This document shows positions 11,686-23,484 of a DNA stretch of 64,000 nucleotides, in pieces. A program made the translations under genes and the position numbers. The notes beneath the pieces were generated by a model. The model was given only the letters and a program-made list of their open reading frames with translations, was not told where the DNA came from and made no database searches. The stretch comes from Viola odorata (Eukaryota > Streptophyta > Magnoliopsida > Malpighiales > Violaceae): NCBI GenBank assembly GCA_963691705.1, contig OY829538.1, positions 12,860,443 through 12,924,442 on the forward strand, read 5' to 3'. Each line of letters starts with the position of its first letter. Position 1 is the first letter of the stretch.

Positions 11686-11944
11686 AATTTTCCAACCAAG
11701 ACAATGGGGAAAGAATCATATTCCTAACATAAGGAATATGGAGATTGAGCTGAGAGTACCTCTACTTCAGAGAAAGTTGCCTGTTACATTGAAGAATCAT
11801 GTGTGGAAATTTCTCATCGAAGAAGGAGTCAAGAAAAGAAGTCTCTTGTTCATCTTTATGGTGGTTCTTTCTTTTCTATACAACTATACCGATTTCCTAT
11901 TCATAAAGCCTAGCGCTAAGACGTGGGACGAAGAGAACTTCTAA
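11686..11944 (+). pseudogene. Exon-like fragment, small membrane protein of unknown family
   Basis: An acceptor-like tatgagcag at 11677-11685 precedes a frame that stays open to TAA at 11942-11944. It encodes a basic, leucine-rich stretch then a hydrophobic helix SLLFIFMVVLSFLYNY and a short tail ending KTWDEENF. I do not recognise the family. It lies between the copia 3' LTR and the Athila-like element's target site, so it is either a stranded exon of a host gene or chance. The rest of 11441-11984 shows no other coding. Confidence 0.3.
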
Positions 11945-11984
11945 TGGGGTTGCTTTCAAATTTGACAAGCCATTGGTCTCTGTC

Positions 11985-13631
11985 TAATCGTCACTCAAAT
12001 ATACTATTTTCCTAGTGCTAAAAGTGCACAATTAAATGTGTACAGGGTAAGACAGGGTTGAACCACAGGGATAAAAAGGACTAAAATTTCTATTTCAACG
12101 TATGATAAGAGAGAAAAGCAACAGACACGATCCTTACACAAGGGGGGGGGTGTTTATACCGATTAATGTAATTAATCAGAGCAGAGTCAAGAGCTAACAA
12201 GGCTATAATTAAAATTGTAACAATCAACACAAAAGTAACCAGCTTTCGAGGGCATGAAAGCAAAACAGTTGCACAGGCAAGACAATCAAAGCAATTCGAG
12301 GGCACGAAACTAAACACAACAGTGAGAGAGATATTAATACGATGAGGAGGTATCTTAGCAAAAGGTGTTCTCGGGTTGCTTTCTTGGTTAGTTAATCATG
12401 GGCACAAAAATATTCCAAACTCATATATAGACCTGCTATAGGGATCGCGTTTCCACACCGCATCCCCTACTTACCTTCTTAGATAAAAGCCACCCCCCGT
12501 TTCCACATATGAGGTGGCCTTGACGTTCCGCCGTCCTCCCAGGTACGAATGCGGGAAAGCACTACTCAAAACGCCCATGAAGAGGAGGCAAGACAAATCT
12601 AGGCCGTGACATCTCAGTGTGTCAGGCTCGCATCACATAACTTAATCAGCCATTTACCCCTAGACGAAAGACCTCTCGCGATGCCCCCACTAGGTGTCTA
12701 CTCTAACTCAAGGATTCGCGTTAGTTATAACCAAGAGAATGACGTTACTCACACAGAAACACTAACAGTTGATCAAGCTCTTAATATTTCTGTATAAGTA
12801 TGGAAAGAAAACGATAAATGGCTGAATATGACAAGAGAGTATATTAAGCATGCATTCGGCCTCCTAACTGAACCTTACAACCCTTTAAACACCCTTTACT
12901 AAGATGATGGTATTTAGCTACTCATAATAAAGTATAAACAGCAGGTAATACTAATCATGCAATAAATAAATAAATGGACAAAGGATTAGAATAAACCGAG
13001 AGTTGATTTAATTACTCAAAGGAGAATGGTTCTTCTCTTTTCAAAAATGGCGCCTGCTCCCAAAAAGAGGAGAATATCCCTTGAAATTAGGGTAAGATAA
13101 AAGAGTGATGTATTGATTTTGTCCTAGGACAATCGTCCTTACAAAAACCCTAAAACTAAGCTTATATAGCCTAAATCTAGCTAGGAGACAAAATACAGCT
13201 AAGGGAGGAGAGCTGTCAGCGCTTGAGAGGATAGCTGTCAGCGCTTGGGAAGCTGCCAGCACACAAGGGGATTGTGTCCTTTGGCAGAGAATATTCCAGA
13301 AGATTCTAGAATCTTCTCGAAGGCTTGGGATTCCTTGCGGATCTTCGGAGATGCTTTCCTTTGGCTATCTGATCTCTAATCTGATGTAGAGGAGTCAAGG
13401 GCACGAGGCTGCTCACTGGTCTGGTTAGCGTCGCGGGCTCGATGACTTTCTACTCTTCGAGGCCTTAATCTTCAAAACTCTAGAAATCCATCCAAAAACG
13501 CTCGATTTCGCTATTTTCTCCCTTTAGCCTCTGATCTGCAAAAAGATTGGAAAAAGAGGCAAATTAGAAGTATCTTGCCCTCGAAAAGGCCGAAAATAGA
13601 AGCGAAAAAATAAGATAAAGACACACTATCA
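11985..13631 (-). repeat. 3' LTR of Athila-like element 1
   Basis: Matches 23485-25130 almost throughout by eye with scattered substitutions and few short indels. In element direction it starts TGATAGTGTGTC. The other end, expected TGATCG on the plus strand, has mutated to TAATCG. Confidence 0.95.
13161..13168 (-). promoter_or_regulatory. TATA box of the 3' LTR (element 1)
   Basis: In sense direction the LTR reads GGCTATATAAGCTT; the identical box is kept in the 5' LTR at 24660-24667. It is the best candidate for the LTR core promoter. Confidence 0.5.
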
Positions 13632-13650
13632 AATATCCCCACACTGCCCA
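13632..13650 (-). other. Polypurine tract of element 1
   Basis: In sense direction the sequence before the 3' LTR is gcagtgtggggatattt, the GTGGGGA-type tract of Athila/Tat elements. Similar AAGTGTGGGGAAG words recur at 14472-14482, 14598-14610 and 15204-15219. Confidence 0.7.
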
Positions 13651-15234
13651 TTGCTCGCCCTCGAGCAATCGCAAAACTGAAAACTACCTCCAGAAACAGG
13701 CAGTACAACAACCACACACGAATACAAACCGACGCCAACCTAGTACTTCGTACAAGACCCATTCTCACCTAGGAGACACCTGTATCAAACCAGAGGGGTA
13801 ACGACCCCAAAGATCAAACTTTCCCATATCAAGCCCTTAATCAGCAGTCCTCACCAGATACGTGTTTACACTCAATCTCGCAAGCAAGGCTAGGTGTTTA
13901 TGCTCAAAACTAAATGCACATAACACAACACAAAGTCAAACTTGCATATCAATTTGAGTACTGTAGAACACATGCATGGGCAATCAACAATCGAAAAAAC
14001 AACGCATCAGCAAAAAGAAAGAAAAGGGACAAAATGAGCTAGAAATGTGGAAGAGAGAAACAAGAGATGATTAGAAGAGAAATAAGGGGAGAAAAGAAGG
14101 AAAGGAAAGAAAGGACTAGGTAGAACCTGGTTGAATTCCTTGGCTTAGAAAAAGGCGAAGTGGCAAGGCAGCTTTTATCGAGGGCTCGAGATGGTTCAGG
14201 GGCTAGACGAAGTCTTCTTCTTCGAGGACAGGAAACTCTTGGCTTGTTGAGGCTTAGATGCGGATAGTTTCTTTGTTCGCTTAATGCCCCCCTATTTTAT
14301 TTTTCTTTTTCTTTTTCTTTTATTTATTTATTTATTCAAAAAAAAAATTTATAGGAGAGGGGGCACGAACCAGTTACAAAATCTTGATTTTTTCGGGGCA
14401 TGAAACTTTTGATTTTTCGTTTGGCGCTTGCCCTAGATCTGCTTCCAGCATCATTGGTGACTTCTTCGGCTTCCCCACACTTGAAACTTTCTAGGGGCTC
14501 GATTTCTTTGAATGGTCTAGGGCTCGCGAATATTTGATTTTCTGCTTTTTCTAGCCCTAGACCTTTGCTTTCTACTTTCAGAACTGAAGTCTTTTGCTTC
14601 CCCACACTTGAACTTTTCTGTACGTCTTCGGATGTCTAGCCCTCGACGAAACCCTCAATAATTGCTACCTCACCTGCCAAGGAAAAAGATCAAGAAAAGA
14701 CGAATGATCAGGAAAGAATATGAAAAGAAGGGGAATGTTGGGGGTATGAAAAGAGAAGAGAGATGAGGGAGAGAAAAGGAGGAAAAAGACATTGATGCGA
14801 AGTTTTCTGTCAAATCGAAGCTTTCCCATATCTAATAGTGCCTATACCCAGGGATATCATGCAAGATCAACCAGTGCCTAGCTAAAGCATCCTAATCACA
14901 CAAGAAAAGAAATAGGCATGGAAGCTCAAGTGCTCATAGGGTGCTTTTGTGACTACTGATGTCGAGGCCTAGATATGGATATAAGGCTCAATAGGCAAAA
15001 ATGAGAATAGCTAGGTCTAGACAAGGTGCTGGTGGTTCATACTCGTGCAAATGTGATAAAAAGTGTGTATATTCCAAGAGGTTTCAAAACTGGCAGTGGA
15101 AAGATTTTAATAGAAATTGAAAGTCCGAAAATTGAAAATCCACAATTTTTTTTTTACAAAGACATACAGGCATGCAATCATATGCAAGGAAGACACATAA
15201 AAATCCCTCCCCACACTTAGGCTGCGCATTATCC
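13651..15234 (-). other. Long 3' non-coding part of element 1
   Basis: No ORF with recognisable similarity. It contains many CTCGA/TCGAG words and three extra polypurine-tract-like sites (see the PPT entry). This kind of long leader before the 3' LTR is usual for Athila/Tat elements. Confidence 0.6.
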
Positions 15235-16200
15235 TCAATGCGGGAAGGGCACACACCAAAGTCTAACTGAAAAATAATAAAAAAAAGAGTACAACACAAA
15301 ATAAACTGGGTGAAAATATTTGGGCCCCTCCTCGAGGTCAAGAAATGTAAATTGTTCAGGGGGGGGCCAGTAGTCTGGAAGCTTGCTCTTGGCGACTTTA
15401 GTCGTCAGAGACTGAAGTTCCGTGAGCATAACTTGGAGAAGACGCTCTATCCGGAGGATTGGCTGGAGGGACTGATCGGATGGCTTGTTGGTTGCTGGGC
15501 ACCGGGGGCTCGATTGGATTCTACTTTGGGGGCGCGAGGGGCTACAGGTGCTTGAGGCCTCGAAAGGTTGAGGTAGGCAAAATCTTCGCCATACTTCGTG
15601 CCGAAGACTTTCTCTCCCGGAGGCGTTGTACTGGATTGAAGAGGCGCGCGGAGTAGATGTGGCGACAAGTGTCGAGCCCTCGCCGTCTGAATCATCGTCG
15701 GGGTCTGGACGTGCTTTCTTTGAGGTGGTGGGCTTGCAATGCACCTTTGAGGATGACATCGCCTTCCTCTTCTTCTCCAGCGGCATTTCGGGCTCCTCCG
15801 GCTGTTTCGCTCTGGCAGAAACCTTGGTTTTGCGTTTGGCAGCCACTTTCTTGGTTGCACTCTCCTTCTCCTTGGCCTTTTTCTCGGCCTCTGATTTCAG
15901 CGCGGCTTCCTTCTCAGCACATACCTTCTTTGCTTCATCTTCAGCTTCTGCTTTATCCTCGGCTTCATTTTCGCCGGAGCCTTCTTCTCAACTCTCACCA
16001 GCGACGGTCTGCTCGACTTCCTCCCCAGCTCCGGCCGGCGCTTCATCCTCAGGCTCAGAGTCGGAAGCGAGGACTTCCTGTAACACCTCTTCCACCGTCA
16101 GCTTTTTCTTTGCTGCGGGAGAGGGCTTTTCCAACTTTGGCTTCTTCAGCGTGGGGGTGGAACTGGGCTGTTTCTTGACCATCTGACCAGATCTGGTCAT
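15235..16200 (-). CDS. Charged extra ORF between pol and 3' LTR (element 1)
   Basis: In sense direction a start at 16200 (MTRSGQMVKKQPSS) opens a Lys/Pro/Glu-rich frame ending at 15988. After a frame change a second stretch (15846 to about 15235) has KRKTKVSARAK, EKKRKAMSSSK and an acidic patch DPDDDSDGEGS, that is, several nuclear-localisation-like basic clusters. Athila-type elements often have an extra ORF here, sometimes called env-like, but no signal peptide or membrane helix is visible in this one. Function unknown. The two parts are probably one ORF split by a frameshift near 15850-15990. Confidence 0.5.
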
Positions 16201-17012
16201 GGTTGAGGTTGCTGGAATGGAACCGATGATCTCTATATCGCCACCGGACTGGTTATCAGCGGCGGGGCTTGCAACAGGCTCGACTGCGGGTGGGTTGGTC
16301 AGAGATGGAGGGTACTCGTCCTCGAGGCCGAGGTTTAGAGATTGGGGAATGGAGTTCTGGGTGGAGGAGGTGGAAGAAGTTTCTATGAATTTTTGGCTCT
16401 TTTTGGCTCTTTTTGTGTGGGTGCTTGGTACCCATGGGAAAGAGTGTGTGTTTGGTGAGGTGAGAGAGAGAAAGGTTTGATTTGCTGTGATGGTGACGGG
16501 TCAGTGATGATTTGAGAGAGAAGGAAGGGTTTTGTCGTTTGAGTGAAAAGGATAGAGGAAAAACTGGATGAGAGAGGAAAAGGATGAGGAGAAGCGTACA
16601 AGGAAAAACGGCTGGCGTCTGACAGTCCATTAATTAGGGCTCCTTTTTGTCTCTTTGGGCGATGTGGCGTCTTGGGAATAGGAGAGAGAACGAGTGGGCC
16701 GCGGATCCCAACTGATCACCTTTTGAAATTTAAAAAAGAGGGTGGTTAGAATAGATAAAGACAAAAAGAGAGAATAAATGAAAAGATAATAATAAAGAAG
16801 GGAATAAAATCACATGGGAAAGGGAAAGGAGAGAAATTAGGGGATAGAATAAACAAGCGGGAAAATCCTAAAATAAAATAAAATAGCGAGAATTTAAAAG
16901 ATTCTGGAATTAATTAAAAGAGATAAGGGAGAGAGAGAGGAACGGAATGACATTCAAGATGCCTTCCAGTGCGTCCAGTTTACGCGTCGAGGCCTCGACG
17001 TACTGCATCATT
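16201..17012. other. Non-coding segment between extra ORF and pol (element 1)
   Basis: Purine-rich, with ag/ga runs at 16440-16960. No supported ORF in sense direction. Confidence 0.5.
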
Positions 17013-19900
17013 CTAGGGCTCGACAGGTGGGTTGTCCACCATCATCTCTTCGACGGTCGAGGGTTTGAATCCTTCATAGAAAGGTTTCAACCTATGGCCG
17101 TTTACTTTGAAGATGATTCCCGAGTCAGGGTTTTGAATCTCAATCGCTCCATGTTCATAAACCGTCATGACCACGAAGGGTCCCGACCACTTAGATTTGA
17201 GCTTGCCTGCGAACAATCGCAAGCGTGAGTTATACAACAAAACTTTTTGACCAATGGAGAAAGTTTTAGGACGAAGACGCTTGTCATGATAGGCTTTAGT
17301 CTTGCCCTTGTAGAGCAGAGCATTCTCATACGCGTCATCCCGCAACTCTTCCAATTCTTAGATCTGCAAGCGTCTGTTCTGGCCAACGGGCCCTAGATCT
17401 GTATTCACTTTCCTGATGGCCCAAAAAGCCTTGTGCTCTATCTCCACTAGGAGATGGCACGGCTTGCCATATACAAGTCTGTAGGGCGTCATGCCGATCG
17501 GGGTCTTGAAAGCTGTCCGATAAGCCCATAGTGCATCGTCTAGCTTCAAACTCCAATCCTTGCGGGACTGGTTAACTGTCTTCTCAAGTATGGATTTGAT
17601 CTCGCGATTAGAGACTTTTGCTTGCTCGTTCGTTTGAGGATGATAGGCAGTAGAGGTTCTGTGATGAACTCCATATTTAGTCAGAAGCGAGGCCACGACG
17701 CGATTGCAGAAGTGGGTTCCTCGATCACTAATAAGGGCCCGAGGAGTACCAAACCGATTGAAAATATTGGTGCGAAGGAATTTCACAACCTCCTTGGAAT
17801 CGTCTGCCCGAGTTGCTTTTGCTTCAACCCACTTGGAAACGTAGTCAACGACGAGGAGAATATAGATGTTGCCAAAGGAGTTAGGAAATGGGCCAATGAA
17901 ATCTATTCCCCATATATCGAAGATCTCGCAAACAATTATGCTTGTCAGGGGCATCTGATTCTGGGCCCCAATGTTACCCGTAGCTTGACATTGAGGGCAC
18001 GAAGCGCAGAAAAGATAACAGTCCTTGAAGACAGAAGGCCAATAGAATCCGGCTTCCAGGACTTTCAGGGCAGTTTTCTTGGCCGCGAAATGTCCTCCTT
18101 GTGAATGGCAGAATTTAAGAATTGAGGGCACTTCGTCCATGGTCACGCATCTGCGGATGATCTGGTTGGAGCAATGCTTCCAGAGATAAAGGTTGTCCCA
18201 AATGTAGTATTTGGACTGCCTTCTGATTTTGTTACACTCGGATGGAGAGGCATCAGCAGGATAAGTACCCGTAGTGCAAAAATTGGCTATGTCTGAAAAC
18301 CAGGGGAACTGGACAGCGTGGGCGAGACATAACTGCTCGTCCGAAAAGGTATCTCGAATAGGCACCAGCGAATCATTGTCTTGAGCAGGAAGTCTACTGA
18401 GGTGATCCGCAACCAAGTTTTCTTTCCCACTCTTGTCTTTGATCAGGATGTTAAATTCTTGAAGCAATAATATCCACCTGATTAGCTGGGGTTTAGCATC
18501 TGCCTTGGTCAGTAAGCACTTGAGGGTTGAATGGTCTGAGTACACAAGAACATGAGTACCCAAAAGATACTGTCTGAATTTGTCGAGGGCGTAAACCACA
18601 ACCAATAATTCTTTCTCTGTAGTGGTGTAGTTCTGTTGAGCGGGATCAAGGAGCTTGGAAGTATAGTAGATAACATACGTCTCTTTGTCCTTCTTCTGAC
18701 CTAAGACAGCGTCGAGGGCTTGATTACTGGCGTCACACATAACTTCGAAGGGGAGAGACCAGTCGGGGGCTCGAATTATCGGAGCCGAGATAAGCTTTTC
18801 CTTGAGGAGTTCAAAAGCGGCTTTGCAAGCCTTATCGAAATCAAAGGGGACTTCCTTCTAGAGCAGGCGACACATCGGCTGGGCTATTTTAGAGAAGTCT
18901 TTGATGAATCGTCTATAGAAGCCGGCGTGCCCTAGAAAAGATCGCACATCGCGAACACATGCTAGGTAAGGCAAGGATTCTATGACCTTGATCTTGGCCT
19001 TGTCGACCTCAATTCCTTTGTTGGAGACTATGTGACCCAAAATGAGGGCTCGATCCACTATAAAGTGGCATTTCTCGAAGTTCAAAACCAGATTGGTCTC
19101 GACGCATCTTTGAAGGCATTTCCGCAAATTGGACATACACTCCGCAAAGGAATTTCCATAGACCGTGAAATCATCCATGAAGACTTCAATACCATTTTCC
19201 ACTAGCTCGGAGAAGATGTTAACCATGCAACGCTGGAACGTGGCGGGGGCGTTACAGAGGCCAAAAGGCATACGCTGATAAGCGAAGGTTCCTAAGGGAC
19301 ATATGAAAGTTATCTTTTCCTGGTCTTCGGGGGCAACATGAATCTGATGAAACCCAGAATAACCGTCTAAACAGCAGTAATGAGTCTTGCCCGTGAGACG
19401 CTCCAACATCTGGTCTATAAACGAGAGAGGAAAATGGTCTTTCCATGTGGCGGTATTCAGCCTTCTATAGTCAATACATACTCGCCAACTGTTCTGGATT
19501 CTTGTGGGAATAGAATCGCCATCTTGCCCAATGGTGATGGTAATACCGGTTTTCTTGGGCACGACTTGGATCGGGCTGACCCAAGGGCTGTTAGAAATGG
19601 GGTAAATCACCCCTGCATCTAGTAACTTCAGAACTTCTTTCCTCACGACTTCCATCGTAGGCGGGTTCAACCTACGCTAGGGTTGGTGAATGGTTTTGGT
19701 GATGTCCTCTAGATGGATGCGATGAGTGCATAACGCCGGAGACAGACCCTTGATATCGGCTATGGTCCATCCTATGGCCTCACAAAATTCCGTCAGCAAG
19801 GAGATAAGGGTAGACTCCTCGGGACTGTCAAGCTTGGTAGAGATTATGACCGGCAGGGAGTTTTTGGGGCCAAGATAAGCATACTTCAGATGGGAAGGCA
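17013..19900 (-). pseudogene. pol of element 1: reverse transcriptase, RNase H, integrase
   Basis: Reading in sense direction: the RT (about 19670-18858) has [27 protein letters not shown] MPFGLCNAPATF, and [10 protein letters not shown] with the two catalytic Asp; then RNase H (about 18740-18350) with [14 protein letters not shown] and [14 protein letters not shown]; then integrase (about 18170-17360) with GIDFIGPF and DRGTHF. The third catalytic position reads [10 protein letters not shown], where the family has GQAE, so the DDE glutamate is Lys (codon 17616-17618). The C-terminal [13 protein letters not shown] module follows at 17354-17013. In-frame stops lie near 19678, 18858 and 17357. 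The element is therefore inactive for integration as read, unless helped in trans. Confidence 0.93.
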
Positions 19901-20284
19901 GAGTCTTCAGTTCGAGGCTGGAGCTCGGTCGATAGAGAGTGATAATTTGATGTGCTCCGGCCTGTTGGGAGATATCACTGGAGGTGCATATGGGACAATA
20001 GGGCATTCTTCTAGGGCCGCAACGACAGAATGCATCTCTGATGGTGCAGAAAGTGTCGAGGCCACGACATCTAGAAGGGCTGGTGTCAGACTCTTGTCAA
20101 GGGAAAACTGCAAAGGGTCAGTAGAGTGAAGTTCAGCAAGTTCATCAAGAGACGGATCAATAATATCAATATAATTAACACTGGAGAATTCAGAGGGGTA
20201 TCACATTGCTTCTAGCATATTGAATCTTATGATCTCTCCGTCGAACTCTAGAGAGATGGTCGCATTATGAACATCGATCTTTGC

Positions 20285-21330
20285 TCATGCTGTGGCTAGA
20301 AATGGGCGGCCTAGAAGAACATCAGTAGACTTGGTGGAATCTTCATTCTCCATTGCTATGACATAGAAATCCGCTGGGAATAGGAATTCTCCCACTTGGA
20401 CTAAGATGTCCTTGATGATCCCCTCGAGATAGATGATAGAAAGATCAGCAAGCTGGATGGCGAGGTCTGTAGGCAAGAGTGGCTCGAGGCCTAGACTGCT
20501 GTATATGATCAGCGGCATGACATTAATTCCTGCCCCTAAATCGCACATGGCTTTGCCGATGTCAACTGTACCAATTCGGCAGGGGATGATGAACATTCCT
20601 TGGTCTTTGCACTTTGGCGGGATCCTCTGCTGGATATGGGCAGAAGCGCTGGCTCCTACACTAATCTTGTTAACTTCGGCGAACTTGCTTTTGTTCGTGC
20701 ATAGTTGTTTCAGGAATTTGGCGTAGTGAGGAACATTCTTTACTGCCTGGAGAAGAGGAATGTTAACAACCACTTTACTGAACATTTCAAAGATATCTCG
20801 GTCTTCCTTTTCTTTTTTGAACTTAACCAGTCTTTGGGGAAATGGGGGCTCGAGAATCTTATGAATGTATTCCTGGGTGAATTCGGGTGGATTGTCATTC
20901 CTCGGTAAACCTCGGGGAGAGCGAATTCTATCTTTCGTGACCTCGACGAGCCTGGGTACTTTCGGAAGTTTTGCTCTAGACTTCGTCTTGAGTTTGGACT
21001 CTGGAGAATTTGCAATGTCATGGGCAGGAAGTGTAGGGGGTGTCAAAGCCGTTCCGCTTCGCAGAGTTATTGCGCAGACATTGTGTTTTGGATTTGTTTC
21101 GGTCTGAGGTGGAAATCTTCCTTGGTTTGTTAACTCTTTCACTTGGCCCATCATGGTGCTTATTTGTTTCTTAAGCTCCTCGATTTCCTTCTGCTGCTCG
21201 GGATTCCGAGGTATCTCAGTATTCGGGGGCACGACAAATGTCTGATACTAGGGGGGCTGACGTTGATACTGATTCTGATGAAAAGTGGGTCGAGGTCTGT
21301 AGTTCTGTATGTTGGGTGGTGGGGGGTGAT
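20285..21330 (-). pseudogene. gag C-terminus and aspartic protease of element 1
   Basis: The open part encodes a coiled, Gln/Pro-rich segment, then KCKDQGMFIIPCRIG and CDLGAGINVMP, the Asp-containing active-site motif of Athila-type proteases, ending at LLGRPFLATA with a TGA. The coding sense resumes beyond the stop toward the RT. The upstream end is cut by the hAT element at 21331. Confidence 0.88.
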
Positions 21331-22639
21331 TAGGGGTGTGCAAATACCGACCGTACCGAAATTACCGTAATACCATACCGAAGTTTACTCAATTCGGTCG
21401 GTATTTTTTTCCGATTTTTTACTATTCGGTATACCGAATTACCGACCGAACTTTATTCGGTACGGTATGGTATCAAAATTTACAGGTACGGTAATACCGA
21501 CCGACCGAAGTTCTGTTTTATATATATATAATTATAGATAGGTTGTGGTAATTACTAATTAAGTAATTAGTATAGGCTGTATAGCCATTGTCCTAAATCT
21601 TCCGAGAGCCCAATCCCATAATAAATTAATAATTCTCAAGCCCATATAACATATTTGGCCCATGAATCTTCCGAGGCTTTGTAATTACTAATTACTAATT
21701 AGGGCAATGAGGCAATCACTCGTCCAACCATCTCTTTCAATCTCATCATCCGCTTTCTCCTTCTCCCGACACTTCTTTTCTCCTTTTCTTCATAATTAGG
21801 GCAAAGTAATCATACAAAGAGTCTTCTCTTATTGGAAATTTTCTCCTTTTCTCCGGCTGATTTTTCAATAAGTAATCATCCTTCTCTAATTCATCCGCTT
21901 ATTAGTTGATTTCCTGCATTTTTCCCTTCTCTAAAACATTGTTTCTCATTACTGATTTGGAATAAGTTATTACCCCTATGTTTTGATAGCAGTCTTTCTT
22001 TATTTCTTTTTCTTTTATTTGTTATGGAACTTGAGCTGTTTTCCAGCCAAATCGGAAGAAGTAGTTCAGTAAAGCAATAGCATGCCATTATGTTCTAAAA
22101 TCGGGTTTGATTATTTTCATACAGATTTCAAATAATGGAGGCTATACCAAGCAGCAACATTGATGGAAAAATCGGGAGTGAAATTGCAGCACTACCTTCT
22201 ACAAATGCAGCACTACTACTGTATTTATCTGAAGAAGCTGACAATTCTGCATCTGATTTTGCAATGAATATTTTCCAAAACATAAAGTTTTCTTTTTTGT
22301 TTGGGGGATTCAGCTGTTTTAGTAGAACCGAATGTTTCTCTTTTTGTTATTAAACGTTTATAGTAACTAGCTTTAATGTTCAGTTTGTTGTCAGACGTTG
22401 GATTGCAAATGCTTGTGATGGATCTTCATTGTAGTGTACTTTATATTTATTTTTAATAGTTTGTATTTAATTCGGTATTACCGAAATACCGAAATACCGT
22501 ACCGAAATTATTTCGATAATATGGTAACGGTATCGATTAATAGAAACTATGGTATGGTATCTAATTTTTTATGTTCGGTATACCGAATACCGAAATTTTT
22601 ATACCGAAAAATTACGGTACCGACCGATGAACACCCCTA
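21331..22639. mobile_element. hAT-like element, 1.3 kb, in gag of element 1
   Basis: TIRs TAGGGGTGTGCAAA and (complemented right end) TAGGGGTGTTCATC are flanked by an exact 8 bp duplication GGGGTGAT (21323-21330, 22640-22647), a hAT hallmark. The first 200 and last 170 bases are packed with both orientations of TACCGA/ataccgaa words. The middle carries a short frame from 22135 (MEAIPSSNIDGK) that could be the truncated first exon of a transposase; no catalytic domain is present, so it is non-autonomous. Confidence 0.92.
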
Positions 22640-23429
22640 GGGGTGATTTCCATACGGATTCTGCTGGTGTTGTTGATGGCTGGGTCCCGAAGGCTGAGGG
22701 TTTGGAACCCATCCTGGATTTGGCTGTTTCCAGCCCTGATTGTAGTTTTGGCCATATGGGGCAGGGACATACTGACCAGCAGCGTTAACTTGGATTTCAT
22801 CCGGAATGTGGGGGCATGCATCAATAGGATGGTCTACAAAATTACAGATTTGGCAGGCCTTGACAGGCGCGGATTGCCCTGACATAAAACTCTGAAACAT
22901 CCCTGTAAGGGAGGATAGCTAATTCTGCAAGGCTGCCACTTGGACATCTTGACCTTGATTGTTGGCGGGGTCAGAAGAAGCGTTCTTGGCCATGAGTTCT
23001 ATTGTTGCCTTAGCGGCTGATGGGGTAAGAGCAGTTAGAGATCCGCCGGCAGCAGCGTTGACTAAGGCCTTATCATAGGCTTTGAGGCCTTCACAAAAAT
23101 ATTGAACAAGGGCATGCTCCGTAAGGTTATGGGAGGGACAACTAGATTGCATCTTTTGGAACCTCTCATAATACTGGCTAGAGTCTCCTCCTTTTTCTGG
23201 AAAATCGAATTGGGCTGCTACTGGATTTTCAAGACTACGATGGAGATAGGCTAGATCTAGGAAAAACTGACGGTCCTGGTCGGCTAGATTAGAAGGAGAT
23301 CCGTCGGGCAGGATGTGGGATCACTCTACGCTGAGTAGATGTTCCTCTAGCTTGCCTTCGAAGTTCTCTTTCTGTTCTGGTTAACTCGTGGTCTAGAGGG
23401 AGTAAATCGGGAGCAGATCTCCTGGTCAT
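22640..23429 (-). pseudogene. gag of element 1, N-terminal and zinc-knuckle part
   Basis: The likely start is the ATG at 23429 (MTRRSAPDLLPLD), matching the gag start MTRSSSREQDLLP of the second Athila-like element. Frameshifts and stops follow. The retrotransposon gag segment is visible at 23152-22919 (LVQYFCEGLKAYDKALVNAAAGG) and the zinc knuckle at about 22850 (CQICNFVDHPIDACP). The frame is cut by the hAT element at 22639. Confidence 0.85.
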
Positions 23430-23461
23430 ACAAAAATAGAAACAAAATTAGTACCGTTCAA

Positions 23462-23479
23462 TCCCCGGCAACGGCGCCA
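23462..23479 (-). other. Primer binding site of element 1 (tRNA-Asp type)
   Basis: In sense direction TGGCGCCGTTGCCGGGGA, five bases after the 5' LTR, complements the 3' end of plant tRNA-Asp, the primer of Athila-type elements. Confidence 0.85.
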
Positions 23480-23484
23480 AAATT

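Noticed and set aside
15459..16186. Long plus-strand Ser-rich ORFs
   Set aside because: They overlap the sense-strand extra ORF of element 1 and reflect its biased composition in another frame.
23455..23479. Possible tRNA-Asp gene end
   Set aside because: Only the last bases of the tRNA are matched, next to an LTR; it is the primer binding site of element 1 on the other strand. The same holds for 44003-44025.
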